The translations under genes and the position numbers were made by a program. DNA of 64,000 nt from Pachyseris speciosa (lineage: Eukaryota > Cnidaria > Anthozoa > Scleractinia > Pachyseridae), in the NCBI GenBank assembly GCA_016490735.1, contig JAEMWC010000269.1:1-64000 (forward strand), given 5' to 3'. Positions 34,850 to 46,935 of this stretch are shown here, piece by piece; position 1 is the stretch's first letter, and each line of letters opens with the position of its first letter. The notes beneath the pieces are model-generated. The model did not search any database. It was not told the DNA's origin and saw only the letters and a program-made list of their open reading frames with translations.

Positions 34850-36230
34850 ACTTCTACCTATCATTTTTATTGTTATTGTTACTAACTATAATGCTTGAAT
34901 TTTTTCAATCTATCCTCTCCAAGGACACTCTGTAACATCCGCCAATGGAGTACAGCATTGCTCTGTTGGCATTGCATCCTGTTTGTAAAAACAAAATACA
35001 CCATGGCTTAGTATGGCTTTTTACTCCCTGTTCTTTAACGCTCTGTGAGCTGTGGTCATTTCATTTAAATACATCATTCAAATACTAATTTACAACATTT
35101 TGTAATCAGTTTCTTAATATAAAAAATGTATCAAGGAAGCCCAATAGAAGCTGGAAGCTTATTAACATTGGGTTCCTCCATCATGCAGAAGATCGCATGC
35201 ATGGACATACAATAGCATAGGACAGGCGAGTTTAATTTAATTTTCTGTTGATCAGGACTTTTTCAGTAAAGTCTCAAAGCTAGAATATCTGGGGATAAGG
35301 CGAGATCATGGGGTAGGAAATTCCAAACTGCTTAATATTGGTTCTGCGATAATGTGGATGATACACTGTAGTTAAATATTACAAATTGTGTGACCTCACA
35401 CAATTCCTAGACAGTTTCTTTTTTTTTTTTCTTCTTTTTTTTTTTTTTGTCATTTGCTCTAAGAGCACAGAGTGCTCATTGAAAGAGCTAACACTGTTTA
35501 CATTTATTTATCATTATTTGAACATCACAGTCGAAGAGACACTCAAACAACAGAAAGAAAACAAAATAAAAAAATAATATAAAATAATCTGATAGAACTA
35601 AAAGAAACATCGTACAACCATAATTGTATAATTCATGATTAACAAGTACTCCTGATTTTGAATTGCATGAGCCTAAATTTTGAAAATCACTTGCACCTTT
35701 TAATCATCGATTGATTAACCATATGTCATTTTGAGTCATATTTCTGCATAACTGCAATTCGATTTGTAAAAATCCATCCATGCTTACGTACACCATTCCA
35801 TCAATTGCATTACATCTTCTAGTAATGCACGATGAATCAGTCATACTATGTCATGCACACATGCAGTTCAGACAAATCCTCAACATTCGATTCAATTCAG
35901 TACAAGGTTGTACGATAACTAATTTCAATGCAGCCGCCACCCTCAACACCATCAATTCTCAGACAGGTGAATTCTCCATGAGTTGGCCTTTAGAAGGGGA
36001 CAATTGAAAAGAAAACAGTATAACGCTGTGATAAAGACAGCTTGAAGAAACAGGATATTACTTTGTTTGTTAAGTCGGCCACACAAGTGTGCGAAAACAT
36101 TAAATGTTTGTTCTTTTGTGGCAGGCTAACATCATCGTGTGGATTAGTAGAAGTGAAAATGCAGCCTGATCATGAGTAATATTATGTGATGATGATGGTT
36201 CAACTGCTATCCCACCAACCAGGCTTTTAT
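34850..36230 (+). repeat. Segment duplicated in direct orientation (copy near 52545-53500)
   Basis: Long blocks match the region downstream of gene C, for example from ATAATGCTTGAATTTTTTCA at 34890 and again at 52555. The copy at 51.4-53.5 kb carries a Tigger-like insert that this copy lacks. Confidence 0.8.
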
Positions 36231-36250
36231 GAGCTTTTTCTGATAGAGGC

Positions 36251-36645
36251 CCTGTCCACACCTATCCAGATATTTTTATATCCGCAAATTTTTCTCTGCG
36301 GATTCAAAACTTTTCATGTCCACATGCAACATATTCAAATCGAATTTGCCCATCCACAAGTTCCAGATTCGTTCTAGTATCCAGGACTCCTCTGTTACTT
36401 TTGTCAACATAGCATGCGCCATTAGGTGTGCGAGTTGATGGCAAATTCATCGGATTTGAAAATATCCGGATTCAGATTCAACTGTCCACACAATTCCAAA
36501 TTCTTTGCGTATTCAAAACTTTCCACTCTGGAGAGCGGATTTAAAAAGTTGCGAATTCGCCAGATACTGTATGTGTGGACAGAAGGCGAATCCGAAAAGA
36601 TTGCAGATTCAAAAATATCTGGATGCGTGTGGATATCAGGGGGGC
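36251..36645. mobile_element. Foldback element, GTCCACACCTATCC arms, copy 1
   Basis: Both ends are inverted copies (CCTGTCCACACCTATCCAGA against its complement at the right). The interior has further AAATTTTTTTCGGATT-like inverted words. Copy 2 sits at the equivalent place beside gene C (53517-54045). Confidence 0.75.
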
Positions 36646-37830
36646 CAGAAAAGCTCACGGAAAGTCTAATTAGTTGAATTACTCACCAGTATTTTCATGT
36701 CATCCTCGCTCATGCTGAAGTCAAAAACTTGGGCGTTTTGTTGAATTCGTTCTGGATTGCCTGACTTTGGAATGGTGATGTAGTTTTTCTGAACAGCCCA
36801 ACGGATCAGAACCTGCGGTACTGATTTGCTGTATCTGTTAAAAACAAGAGTATAGCATTATGATGTCACTTAGCTGTAAACGACCCCACAAGCTCATGTA
36901 GCTTTTGAATACTTATTGTTTTAAAATAAAGGCTATCCATCCATCGACTTCTCATTAAAGCCAAACACATTTTGACCGAAGTGTACAAGAGGCTTGTCAC
37001 ATAACGGTAAGCTGTCAAATGATCCAATGGCTCCCCACGAGTGTCCCATAAGCTCAGTGTTAACAGTATTACGCGCGTATGTGAAAGGTCGCTCATGAAA
37101 TTTTCACATGACAGTGCTGCCCCCTGTTTTGCTGGTTGGTTTGACATAGTTAACTCTGCTGCTAGTGTACAACTTTTCTTTTTACCACATTTTGACATCA
37201 TCTGTTAACTATTACCAAACAGATGCACGGTAACAATCAACAACAATCAGCGGAAGAATACATTAAGCAATTTGACACGGAAATAACAAATCTATAAATT
37301 TGGTTTTGACTGATCTCAATGTGGTCATTCTGTTATGCTGTCAATTTATCAATGAATGGATTAAAGTTTGGAGCTCGTCCCAGTACCCCACACAACTCTG
37401 AAAAGGCCAATATACTTAATCCAGTTGAAACATGACAGAATAACAGGAATAAAGTTTTCCAAAAGAACACAATCTAAAGTGGGAATACCCTTTGTAGGGG
37501 CAGCCTGAGAACACTGAGCATGCAGATTAATCTGGACTGGAGCATCTCAAATTGACTTCCAGTGCCATGTATTGGGCATGGTAGAGCAAGCACATTTTCC
37601 CACTGAATCTTTCCAAAAAGAACGTATATTTTGTGTATTTAGAGTGCATTGTTATTCCGTTTGGAATGCTGATTCCATGAAGATGTCTCAAAAGAGCATG
37701 ATAACTGCCTATTCAGAGTACTCTGGGATGGCCCCAAAACAATGCGCCCCTTGCGGCTCAACAATGCCAGACCAGGTATCGTTGGATTCACAGCTTGTTA
37801 CTGTAGAATCTTTGATATCACGTCACTTAC

Positions 37831-38049
37831 CTACTAGCTATTTCAACCAGCGTAGGATCTCCATTTTTCTGGCCGCGAAATATTGGACAGTAACCCATGA
37901 CAGCAATTCCTTTTTCTTTGCAGTAACTGACAACGTCTTCTAAGCGCCAATAGGGATTGAGTTCTATTTGATTTACAGCTGGAGTCGGAAGCCCTGCCTT
38001 TTCCATCTCTTTGAGGTGATTCACGCCGAAGTTCGAGACACCGATTGAC
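37831..38049 (-). CDS. Complete AKR exon 4 (C-like) within locus B
   Basis: 219 bases, open, phase 2 at both ends, encoding [14 protein letters not shown] and GYCPIF blocks of an aldo-keto reductase. It matches gene C exon 4 (56643-56861) more closely than gene A. It lies downstream of a second, truncated exon 4 of A type, so the locus carries exon 4 twice. Confidence 0.8.
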
Positions 38050-38485
38050 CTATTAATCCAAATACTTTCAGTTAAATCATGTGTAAATGGAACATGACAA
38101 TGAGGGAAGCTTCCACTTGCCAATAACGCAGCAATTTTTTTTGTTAGAAATAAAAATGGTGACAAATTGCTGAAAATTTTATAATCTGTTTTAAATTGTT
38201 TAACTCTCTTGCATCCCATTTTGACACAAACTTTTGCACAAATTGAAAGCATAAATTATTAATTAGTTTCTCTACACTGATGTTTCACATTGGATAAATT
38301 CCTACATGTATGCTTACGCACCCATATTCACCAATGGCAAAAGAACAATATAAATTTATTTGCTGCGCTATCCGGCCTTTTCCACACCAGCCCTGACTGG
38401 TTACCTATATTTATTTTATTAAGATTTCTTTTTACATCAACTTGTCATCATCATTATTCCTCATCAGCCATTCAAGAGCTTAGAA

Positions 38486-38584
38486 CTTGGATTGTGTTCA
38501 ATTTGATTCACAGCTGGAGTAGGAGGCCCTGCTTTCTCCATTTCCTTCAGGTGATGCACACCAAAGTTGGAGACTCCAAGAGAT
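38486..38584 (-). pseudogene. Truncated AKR exon 4 (A-like) at the duplication junction
   Basis: It follows gene A exon 4 for about 98 bases from the acceptor and stops after the QIE-x-NP codons. DNA matching the gene C intron (CATTCAAGAGCTTA) then takes over. The break is inside the coding sequence. Confidence 0.85.
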
Positions 38585-39882
38585 CTTTTAAAAATATATA
38601 TGTCATTGTTCAATTTTATCCTTGATTTTTTTTTCTACATAATTATCATACAAAGGAAGAAAAAAAAAACTAGGGATAAAATTAAACCATAACATATTGC
38701 ATCATAACAAAAATTAAAAGGCAGGATCCAGTTTACAGTGCACTGGTTCCACACTTTGTGCATTTTGTGTATTACTGTCCAAATAACCACTATCTCTGTG
38801 TTCCTGGCTGGCTACTCTGCTGGGATATTCCTCCAATTATTTAGTCCTGGTTTAGTATAAGATGGGAACATAGCCACCTACTTCAATAATAACATTCAGA
38901 CAACCCTGTGCTGTATTCCTGATAACATTTCATGGCATAATGACAAGATAATAAGGAGTGGGATTTATCACACTCCTTACAGTTGTACTACTTTAACATC
39001 AATTTGTAAGTAACATCAGTGAGTCTTATCCTTAGGTAAGTACAAAATGTACATTTTGCCTGTAAGGCTCAATAACGACATTGATAATGGCAATTATATT
39101 TGGTAATAATATACGATGGAGATAGAAGTGAAGTTTGTGAACTGTGAGGCAAACAGGCAGTTATATTCTGTTATTTCACAGTAATAAAAATCAATAACAT
39201 GAACACCGTAACCAGTCAGTAATTTACACATGGTAATCAAAATTTTAATATGTGCATGATATTTAATTATTTCCAAAACCCTTCAGTATAAACCTGATTC
39301 TTTCCTGTTAAGAATTTTATAATAAGTACAAAAACAAAATTCCATTTACTCTGTCTCTGACTGTCTATTATTCCAATGCATGACTGGCTTTGCACTAGCA
39401 GTAAAAACTACAGGATGAAAAAAAAAAAAACTACAGGATGTAGCGAAGTTCAAACATAAACAGGACATGATAGTCACCCACCTCACAACGCCTTGTTCCT
39501 TGAGCTTCAACATGGCTTTATAAGACTCTACATTTTTCCCAGGGGTAGGGTATGAATTAGATACAAGTCAATATAGCCAGTGTCAAGCCTGCAAAATGAC
39601 AAATTTATACAGAAGAATATCAATCATTATTTTTGGCGGCACTCAATGGAAACATCTCACCATCAACAGTTCTCAAAATGGTGCAATGGTGTCTCTCAAA
39701 AAAGTGTATTTTCATAGGAATTAGCATTAACCACACCCTGAATAGCCTGCATAGTCAGGCTCTTTATTTGGGCAATTCAGGGATGGTGCACAGTCAAGAT
39801 TATGCTTCCAGATGGTGTGCAGTCAAAAGCTCAAATCCCTTAGCTTTTGACTGTGCACCGTTCGAAAGCAAAATTACTTACT

Positions 39883-40680
39883 TATCCTCTCCCCGTTGGG
39901 GCTTTTCAGGGATAGTTTACAATGCTTCTCTAGGGTGAGATCGGATGTCAGCCTGTAAAGGTGCCTCTGGCTGCCGCTATCAGTCCATATTATTTTGATC
40001 TCACCCACCCAACCAACCCACACATGAATGTCAAAGACAGATGAAAGGTAGAGATAGACAACCACACCGGGAACTGCGTCCCCTACTCTTATCGAACAGT
40101 GTGTGGGTTCTTTAACGTCCCACAGATTATTAAGCTGCGGCTACACGAGCGATTTTTCGCTCGCGCCAGTGATGCGATTTTTTCAATTTTGTCGTGTCAC
40201 CAGCGCACGATGAAAATCACAAGTGTAGCCACCCTTGAACTGGCAACGTAACAGGTAAAAAGTTGCAAGAAAAAAATCGCAAGAAATTGAATGACTTTAA
40301 TTTTTCGCGATTCTTTTTCTGCGATTTTTTGAGCTGTCGCATCACCTGTGCGAGGGTGGCTACACGGGTGATTTTCACTGCACGCTGGTGACGCGACAAT
40401 TTAAAAAAAATCGCATCACCATCGCAAGCAAGAAATCGCTCGTGCAGCCACGGCTTTAGGTACAAGTGTTGTGAGACGGGACCTACAGTTTATCGTCCTT
40501 ATCCGAGAAGACTAGAAAGTCTAACCATTTGCAGATGTTATTAATTACAATTAGGCAGCACTTTTCTCCTCAATTATTTAAAGACCCTAAGCGTTGGTCC
40601 GGCCGGGGTTTGAACCCGCGACCTCCCGCACGCTAGTCTGGTGTTCTACCACTGGGCTAACCGGTCGGCGGTACAAAATC
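39883..40680 (-). repeat. tRNA-derived SINE, family 2, copy 2, split by a foldback element
   Basis: The tRNA-like head is at 40596-40670 (TAGCCCAGTGGTAGAACACC, GGGTTCAAACCCC on the minus strand). The body matches the SINE at 8442-8800. The foldback element at 40131-40459 interrupts it. It lies in intron 2 of locus B. Confidence 0.75.
40131..40459. mobile_element. Foldback element nested in the SINE
   Basis: The ends TAAGCTGCGGCTACACGAGC and the complement of GCTCGTGCAGCCACGGCTTTA form inverted repeats of about 35 bases. More inverted words (GCGATTTTTT, CGCATCACC) fill the inside. The outer CGGCTACACG word is shared with the composite repeat at 28383. Confidence 0.8.
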
Positions 40681-42164
40681 TAAACAATGTTTCTGAATTG
40701 TCCAAATGCACTTTCCTGTCTGCACTTTCTCAATCAGTAAAAATGTCACTTGTGACCAGCTAACATGGAGCACCTTTTGTGGCTATTCATCCATTGTTTG
40801 CTGTTTGTGTATCAGACCTGTTGTGTCTGTGTAATGTTGCAGAAAATACTCCCATCCCCCACCCTGAAATTGCTGTGGAATGGTGGACCTTCAAAAAAAG
40901 TAATAACTTTGCATGCTGAGATGGAAAGATTATTAAAAAATTCATAACCATCTCTGGATCCTACACTGTAAATTCTTAATTACTTAACAAGCACAAGTTA
41001 TTTCTATATTTGCACATAGTTTGGCCTAGCATCATGTTTACAGCAATACTCACTTTTTAAGGCTTTCGTTAAATGCCTGCAAACACTGATCATATCCATG
41101 TGCATCATTCCAGAGTTTTGTCACCACAAAAATGTCTTCCCTTTTAATGCCTGATTGTTTGATAGCTTGACCAACGTCAGTTTCATTTCTGAGACATTCA
41201 AAAAAACATTTAAGTCACATCAATAAAGAAAGCAAAACAGTGGAATACACTTGATGACTATGGTCACACTTGTACCTGTAAGAACTTATAGACTTACAGT
41301 GACTTACAGTGACTTCATGCTACAAATTAAAACATACGTGAGTTAGTCATGGTGACATAGTTCTTAGGTTTTCTTATGTAATATTGGTCAGTGGTCAAAT
41401 TTATTCTTGTGTCTTTTTGGAGCTAAAAAAAAATGCTATGTAATTACTTAGTAATTATTTATTTAGTAATTGGAGCCCCAAGCTTGGACTGGTTTCTAAA
41501 CTGTGCTTACAATGAACCATCATTTTTTTTACCCTCCCTCGGGGATCTTTTGTATTGAATTTGAGTATCATTACCAGAGGCAAAGTGGAACATTGCAGCG
41601 CATGAAGATGGAGGTCATACAGCAGAAGATCAAGACCAAATTAGTGTGTTCCGGACTTCCATAAAGTGGACAAACCATACTTTGATCAGTGCAAATGAAG
41701 TGTTTAATACATGTACATTCATGATTGAAATGGTGAAGGAAATGTTGAAGTAGACGGGAGGCCGGGGCTTAATATTAGAGTTATTATTAGAGTAGGGGGT
41801 CTAACTGAGGATCATTACAATGTACATCACACTCACTTGTACAGAGCTGCAGTATCAATCAACCGGTATCCATTCTCCAAAGCAAACTTCACCGCCCCTC
41901 GGTACTCTTCTCCCAAAGCACAGTACACGCCAAGACCAAACAAAGGCATTCTATGGCCATCGTTTAACATTACTCTTCTTTCCAGATCTTCTCCTTCTAT
42001 ACTCATTGTTTTGAGTTTATTTAAAGCTCGGACGCCGCTACGAAATTTAGAAAACTGTGCCCTTCTTGCAAACTTCTGTATCTAACTGCCCGAGTACCAC
42101 GGGAGAGTTGGGCACTAGTGTTGAGGTATTCCGCTTTTTGGACCCGTTCTGCGAGCGGGCTCAC

Positions 42165-42770
42165 AAAGGCGCTTACCGTAAAAGCTTTATTAAGCCCCCC
42201 CCCCCCCCCTTCTATTAACCCACCCCCCCCCCCCCAAACCTCCTCTCTAATAAGTCCCCCGTTTGGAAGTCGTTTTTTTTTTTTTTGTAATAAGCCCCTC
42301 CCTCTCTAATATCTGTCGTGAAGTACTCTTGAAATATCAACAACACATGGTAAGGACTGAAACACAATAGTGCATGTAAAACTGAATAAACACAACAGTG
42401 AAATACCTTGGAAAATTTTTCAGAACACAACGATGAATGTTACCTTAGCTTAATCTTCCAAATTTCACTTTAATCGCTGACTATTACCTGTCAACTTTTT
42501 GGCGTCAAACGATTCTGAGAGCAGTTCTCCCCCACCCCGCTCCAGCCTCAGTCCATATCGCATCACAAGGTGTCTCTTGGTCGCCACTCAGTCCGCAACC
42601 CGCTCATGACACGGGTGTGGTCGGTCGATTATCAACCAAACCACTACTGCAGCCAGTAGCTAGTTCATATATCAGCGACTCTTAGGGAACGATACGTTAT
42701 CGTCGCGGACCCTCCGCCGACTTGCATTGTGCAAGAGTTGTTTCTATTGTGATGATCAACTGAAAGACTG
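42165..42770. other. Block specific to the B arm
   Basis: Starts with C-runs (42187-42237) and a T-run. It interrupts the inverted homology between 27340-27880 and 42110-42770. No gene seen. Confidence 0.5.
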
Positions 42771-43740
42771 CCCATCTATCAAGCTTGAGAAATTCTAGAC
42801 ATGTTGCAGCACTGATTACCAGGATAAGGCTCTAGAATTGATGCAGTGTTAACTGTGAATGCTCAGCCTCTGTGGCGGGCCATACTACTTCAGAGGTAGG
42901 GAGGTAACTCATTTTTTGGGAGGGTGGGGTGGGGAATTGATTTTGTTTTTGTTTTTTATTTTTACAAATTCATGGCGATTTTTGCGAAACGTTAACGTTA
43001 CAGAAAGACGACGCTTCGATTATATTTGATTTTTTTTTTAAACAAATTCAAATATTTCCAGCATTAACAAGGGAAAGTGTTCCACAGTTCCACAAAAACA
43101 TATATTCAAGCATCCGTATTGAGCAAATAATTGTAGTGGTGTGGGGCCGAGACAAAATACACAATACAAAAGAAGATAAAAATGTTCTGGTGGCCTGGTG
43201 GAAAACTGTATCAACAGTCCCGTGGTAGTGTCATGTTATGATGTAAATACATGAGGGGGGGGGGGGGGCAAGGGGGGGTCTTGTCACGAAGTCACGATAG
43301 TAAATTTTCGATTTCGCGAATCACGACTGAATCACAATGCAGTGAAATTCAGCTACTTCACAGCCAAGGACTTTTGCATTTCACGCCTCACGGAATACAC
43401 TTCAATCACGATTCACGGAACGGTTTTTTATCAAATCACGATTCACAGAGCACAAAAAAACCGGATCACGGCGTCACGAAAATACCCTTGCCGCCCCCTC
43501 ATACATGGTAAGGATAATTTGGTGCGTCCCACAAGGAAAGCTTTTCAGAGCGTCGTGCAGTACTATTTCCAAAACGCGAGTGAGTGTTTCATCGGGGTAT
43601 CCAAACAGCGACAAACAAATTAAAGCACGAGGCCGTAGGCCGAGTGCTTTTTATTGTTTTCTGTGACAACAGTACCGCGAACGTTGGCCAAAAGGGCGCG
43701 AAAAGAGCACGAAATCGCGTCAAACACGTATTTCTTTTAA
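42770..43740 (-). repeat. Inverted copy of 26150-27340
   Basis: Several blocks match in inverted order, for example the word around GCGCGATTTCGTGCTC at 26175 and at 43702. The 27161-27278 element and the 26455-26747 hairpin are absent here. A separate hairpin (43248-43505) is added. Confidence 0.75.
43248..43505. repeat. G-run bounded inverted repeat rich in TCACGATT
   Basis: It starts TGAGGGGGGG...CAAGGG and ends CCCTTGCCGCCCCCTCA. Inside, the word ATCACGATTCACG and its complement alternate. Confidence 0.65.
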
Positions 43741-44765
43741 AATCTGGTTATTCCGTAATGAAAACAAAAAGAGAAAAAAATGAGGAAAAGGAAAAAACAG
43801 CTAAAAAATCTCTCTTCCCCTCTAAGTCGTTATGTAAAGGAAACAAAAATAAAAAAAATGCCACTTATCAGTTATCAAGGCCTTGTCCCTCAGTATCGTA
43901 ATTAATTATGCATCTTTGGCTTAGTTGTTATTTATTGCCAATGGTTTTTCAAACATTGTGTAACTGACGATGCTATTTGCGACATCGAAACATGTCTACA
44001 AATTAAAAACTGTTGTTATCTTTTTAAACATTTACAAGTTGTGGTTCAGTCAGGATGCCGTATACCGCAACAAAGCCGTCTTCGAGATTTTAGCAGTCTA
44101 AGAGTGTGGAGGATGAGATAATGCAGTGCCGAAATCAACTTCTTATAAAACCAAATGGTCGTTTAAGATGTTCAAGGAATGGAAACAGAATCGATTAGTG
44201 AAGCGCTGTGCTTTGGAACCCGGCGGCCTCTTTACCACGAAGAGTTGGAGGAAGAAATACAAACATTGGACACGACCATTACAGATATGTCTGCATGCAA
44301 TCGCAACTACTGACTGTCGAAGTTCGAACAAGACGTAAGCAACGCGTTCGTTGTACTCAATTATTTGTGGTCTGAAGCGCCACTTTTCTGATGTAAATGG
44401 TAGGGCTGCATTGAACCCTTTAGACATGTCCGACCGAAGGTGAGTTATATTTTTTCCTGGGGATAAAATTTGGTTCGCATAAATTAGTTGTGTGTATTGT
44501 TGTTTTAATGGTACTTTTTCTTCGTTCGCTTTGGTAGGTGTGGTATTTAGGCGTATTCTGGAAGCAGAAATGAAGGAAGCAACGCGAATGGGTGTGACTT
44601 TGAAAAAGAAGACGTGATGCACGTTGTCGATTTCCATGCATACTTTAGTGGTATACATGTTTACCACTCTCACTGGAGAATGGTGCAGGTGTACTGTTTT
44701 TGAAACACATGCACGTGATGTGGTATACATCCGGTCATTGGTAGTTGCCGTAATGAATTACCTTA
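43741..44765. other. Unassigned stretch where the third ShK-like exon would be expected
   Basis: By the inverted symmetry this is where a copy of 25190-26150 should lie. I see no trace of the cysteine-rich exon or any other recognisable gene on either strand. Confidence 0.45.
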
Positions 44766-45720
44766 ATGAGCTTCAGAATGTTATTTCAAGATTCCCAGCA
44801 GGATATCTGACAGTAAAAAGCGTGCTCCACTGAATTTCTGAAATAATCAAATCAGTTCGCTCTCTACTTAAATTGCAATGAATTGCCCAAATGAAGCACT
44901 CAACTTTCGAAAGAAATTTCTCATTAGAGAGTTTTGCTTGACATTTGCACAAAATGCAGATCAACCTGTTACCCCACGCAACTGAACATAAACAACCATG
45001 GTTTCTTTCACGACACATTCTCATCAACAAGGCCCTTTGGCTTGACCGCTGTTTTCGATTTGGGGTATTTTAACTTTGGAATCTGTTACGTGAAAAATTA
45101 GCTGCATGAATTCCCTTAACTATGTTTAGAAATTGATTCCGGCTATTCTGGCAAACGTTAAGGTACTCATGAGGCCTCTATAGGCCATCCTCTGAAGGCC
45201 ACAAGCTTAAACTTGATTAAGAGATTAGTTCAATGCTCTCAGTTCGCCCATCCGTACTCTCTACGTAAATTGCATTGAATTGCCCAGATGAAGCGCTCAA
45301 TTTTCCGGCGAAAGAAATCAGTTCTCATTCGAGAGTTTCTCTTGACATTTGCACAAACCGCATATCAATCTGTTACCCCACGCAACTGAACATAAACAAC
45401 CTTATTTTCTTTCAACTCACATTCTCATCAACAAGGCCCTTCGACTTGATCACTGTTTTTATTTGGGGCATTTTAACTTTGGAATCCGGTACGTGAAAAA
45501 TCAGCTGCATGAATTTATCTTAACGACGTTTAGAGGTACTCATGAGGCCTCTATAGGCCATCCTCTAAAGGCCCTAAATTTAAACTTGATTAAGGGATTG
45601 GTTCGATGCTCTCCGTAGCCCTTTTCGAATTCGTCTCGTGGTTTATCTGAAACGAAATAGAATAATAATATGACGGCTCTAGTTGGAACTGCAAGGTGAT
45701 ATTGGGCCACGTGATGCAGC
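44766..45720 (-). repeat. Inverted copy of the ShK-like gene intron 2, tandemly doubled
   Basis: 44766-45250 is the inverted counterpart of about 24700-25180. The same unit, more diverged, repeats at about 45251-45660, giving a tandem of period near 395 bases that the plus-strand original lacks. Confidence 0.8.
45622..45652 (-). pseudogene. Relic of ShK-like gene exon 2
   Basis: It matches 24688-24720 in inverted orientation, with the acceptor TTTCAG kept. The donor GTGAGC has become GAGAGC, so it could not splice normally. Confidence 0.7.
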
Positions 45721-46656
45721 CTGACGGCAACTAAAAATATACCTAATGAGGATCACAATTCCCGTCCACAATGGGAATAATTGCATATTCTACCTCTTCA
45801 ATAAATCCTGTACCACTAGTTTCCTCTTTGTATCAAGTTGCCTCAGCCCTTAGCCTTTTGAAGCAGTTCTTCCTGTTTAACAAATGACGCTCGAATAATG
45901 CACCTATCAACGTTATTCCCGAAGGGGGGGGGGGGGTGGGGGGAAGAGAGGGGTTACGGGATGACGTGGGGACTCTGATCGACATTTCCTGCCCCGGGTG
46001 GGTAATTTTGACAAACTTTGAAGAGAATGTAGGCCCCAGGGTTGGGAAGTTAGATCAAACTGGAAAAGTGAGATAATATTCATCAAAGACCGTTTTCTAA
46101 CCTTGGACTTTGCCATGGTAAAATACACGATGCGATGCTGCCTTCTTGAAACCCTGGATGTGAGTGCCTTACTATTATAAAAATACCCAAACGTCCACGT
46201 GAGGCAAGAACAAAATATACGCTTCAATTAAACTATTGTTTCCTGTTAGCGCGTTATCATAAACGCTTTCCAAACTATTTTCAGTTTTTCCAAAATAGAG
46301 AATTCGGCAGAATATTATAATTTTGACCCTTTTAAGCATAATCACTCCGCTAAAAACCATAAATTTCATGGGAATTATCGTAGGACCCTTTTTATGTTGA
46401 GAAAATAAGCGTTATTTCACGATTTTGTGGAATAAGAGGTAAAAAAATATGACTTGCTTTTTCTTATTTTTGAGGACAACAATTTTTTACCACTTTCTTG
46501 TCATTGGAAGTTGTTAAAACTGGTGGACATCAACAAAATATAGTTTTGCTGCATTCAACTTTTTCTATTTTTTGCGGATAGGCAAATTTGTTCCTCACAA
46601 ATCAACAATATATAGACAACCTGCACATTGCTCTTTTTATTTGGGAGGCAAGACAC

Positions 46657-46935
46657 CGAATTTCGGATGGCTTGATTTTGACTCCGCTGAAATCATGAAA
46701 AATCTCTTGTTATCTGAATTCAAAAAGTATCTTGATATCTGTGTTCAAAAAGCAAGGGTCCGAAATTCCGACCCTTGCTTTTTACTCTGCTGAAATCGTG
46801 AAAAATGTCCTGTTGTCTCGGGTTCAAAACGCAAGGGTCCGAAATTTGGACCCCTGCTTTTTACTCCGCTAAAATCGTGAAAAATGTCCTGTTATCTCTG
46901 TTCAGAAAGCAAGGGTCCGAAATTCGGACCCTTAT
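46657..46935. repeat. Palindrome array, left cluster
   Basis: The 19-base palindrome or close variants occur at 46756-46774, 46835-46853 and 46913-46931 (period 78-79), with a weak copy near 46657. The intervals share the words TTTTTACTCCGCTGAAATCG and AAAAATGTCCTGTT. Confidence 0.85.

Larger units (their letters stand above)
33895..36686. other. Centre between convergent AKR-A and AKR-B
   Basis: No exon recognised. It holds a hairpin (34506-34816), a segment duplicated in direct orientation near 52545-53500, and a foldback element (36251-36645). An AATAAA lies at 34491. The last exon expected for gene B was not found here. Confidence 0.55.
36687..42006 (-). pseudogene. Aldo-keto reductase B, mosaic locus, probably inactive
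   Basis: Exons on the minus strand: 42006-41837, 41188-41054, 39588-39482, a truncated exon 4 at 38584-about 38486, a complete exon 4 at 38049-37831 and exon 5 at 36834-36687. Exons 1-3 and the truncated exon 4 are close to gene A. The complete exon 4 and exon 5 are close to gene C, with shared intron DNA. Exon 3 has 107 bases instead of 108: one base is missing in the C-run just after the catalytic His codon. Asp, Tyr, Lys and His of the tetrad are still encoded before the shift. Skipping exon 3 would restore frame but remove His. Without a last exon and with the shift, this copy is probably not a working reductase. Compared with A, 8 bases including the upstream ATG are absent before exon 1. 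Confidence 0.8.
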
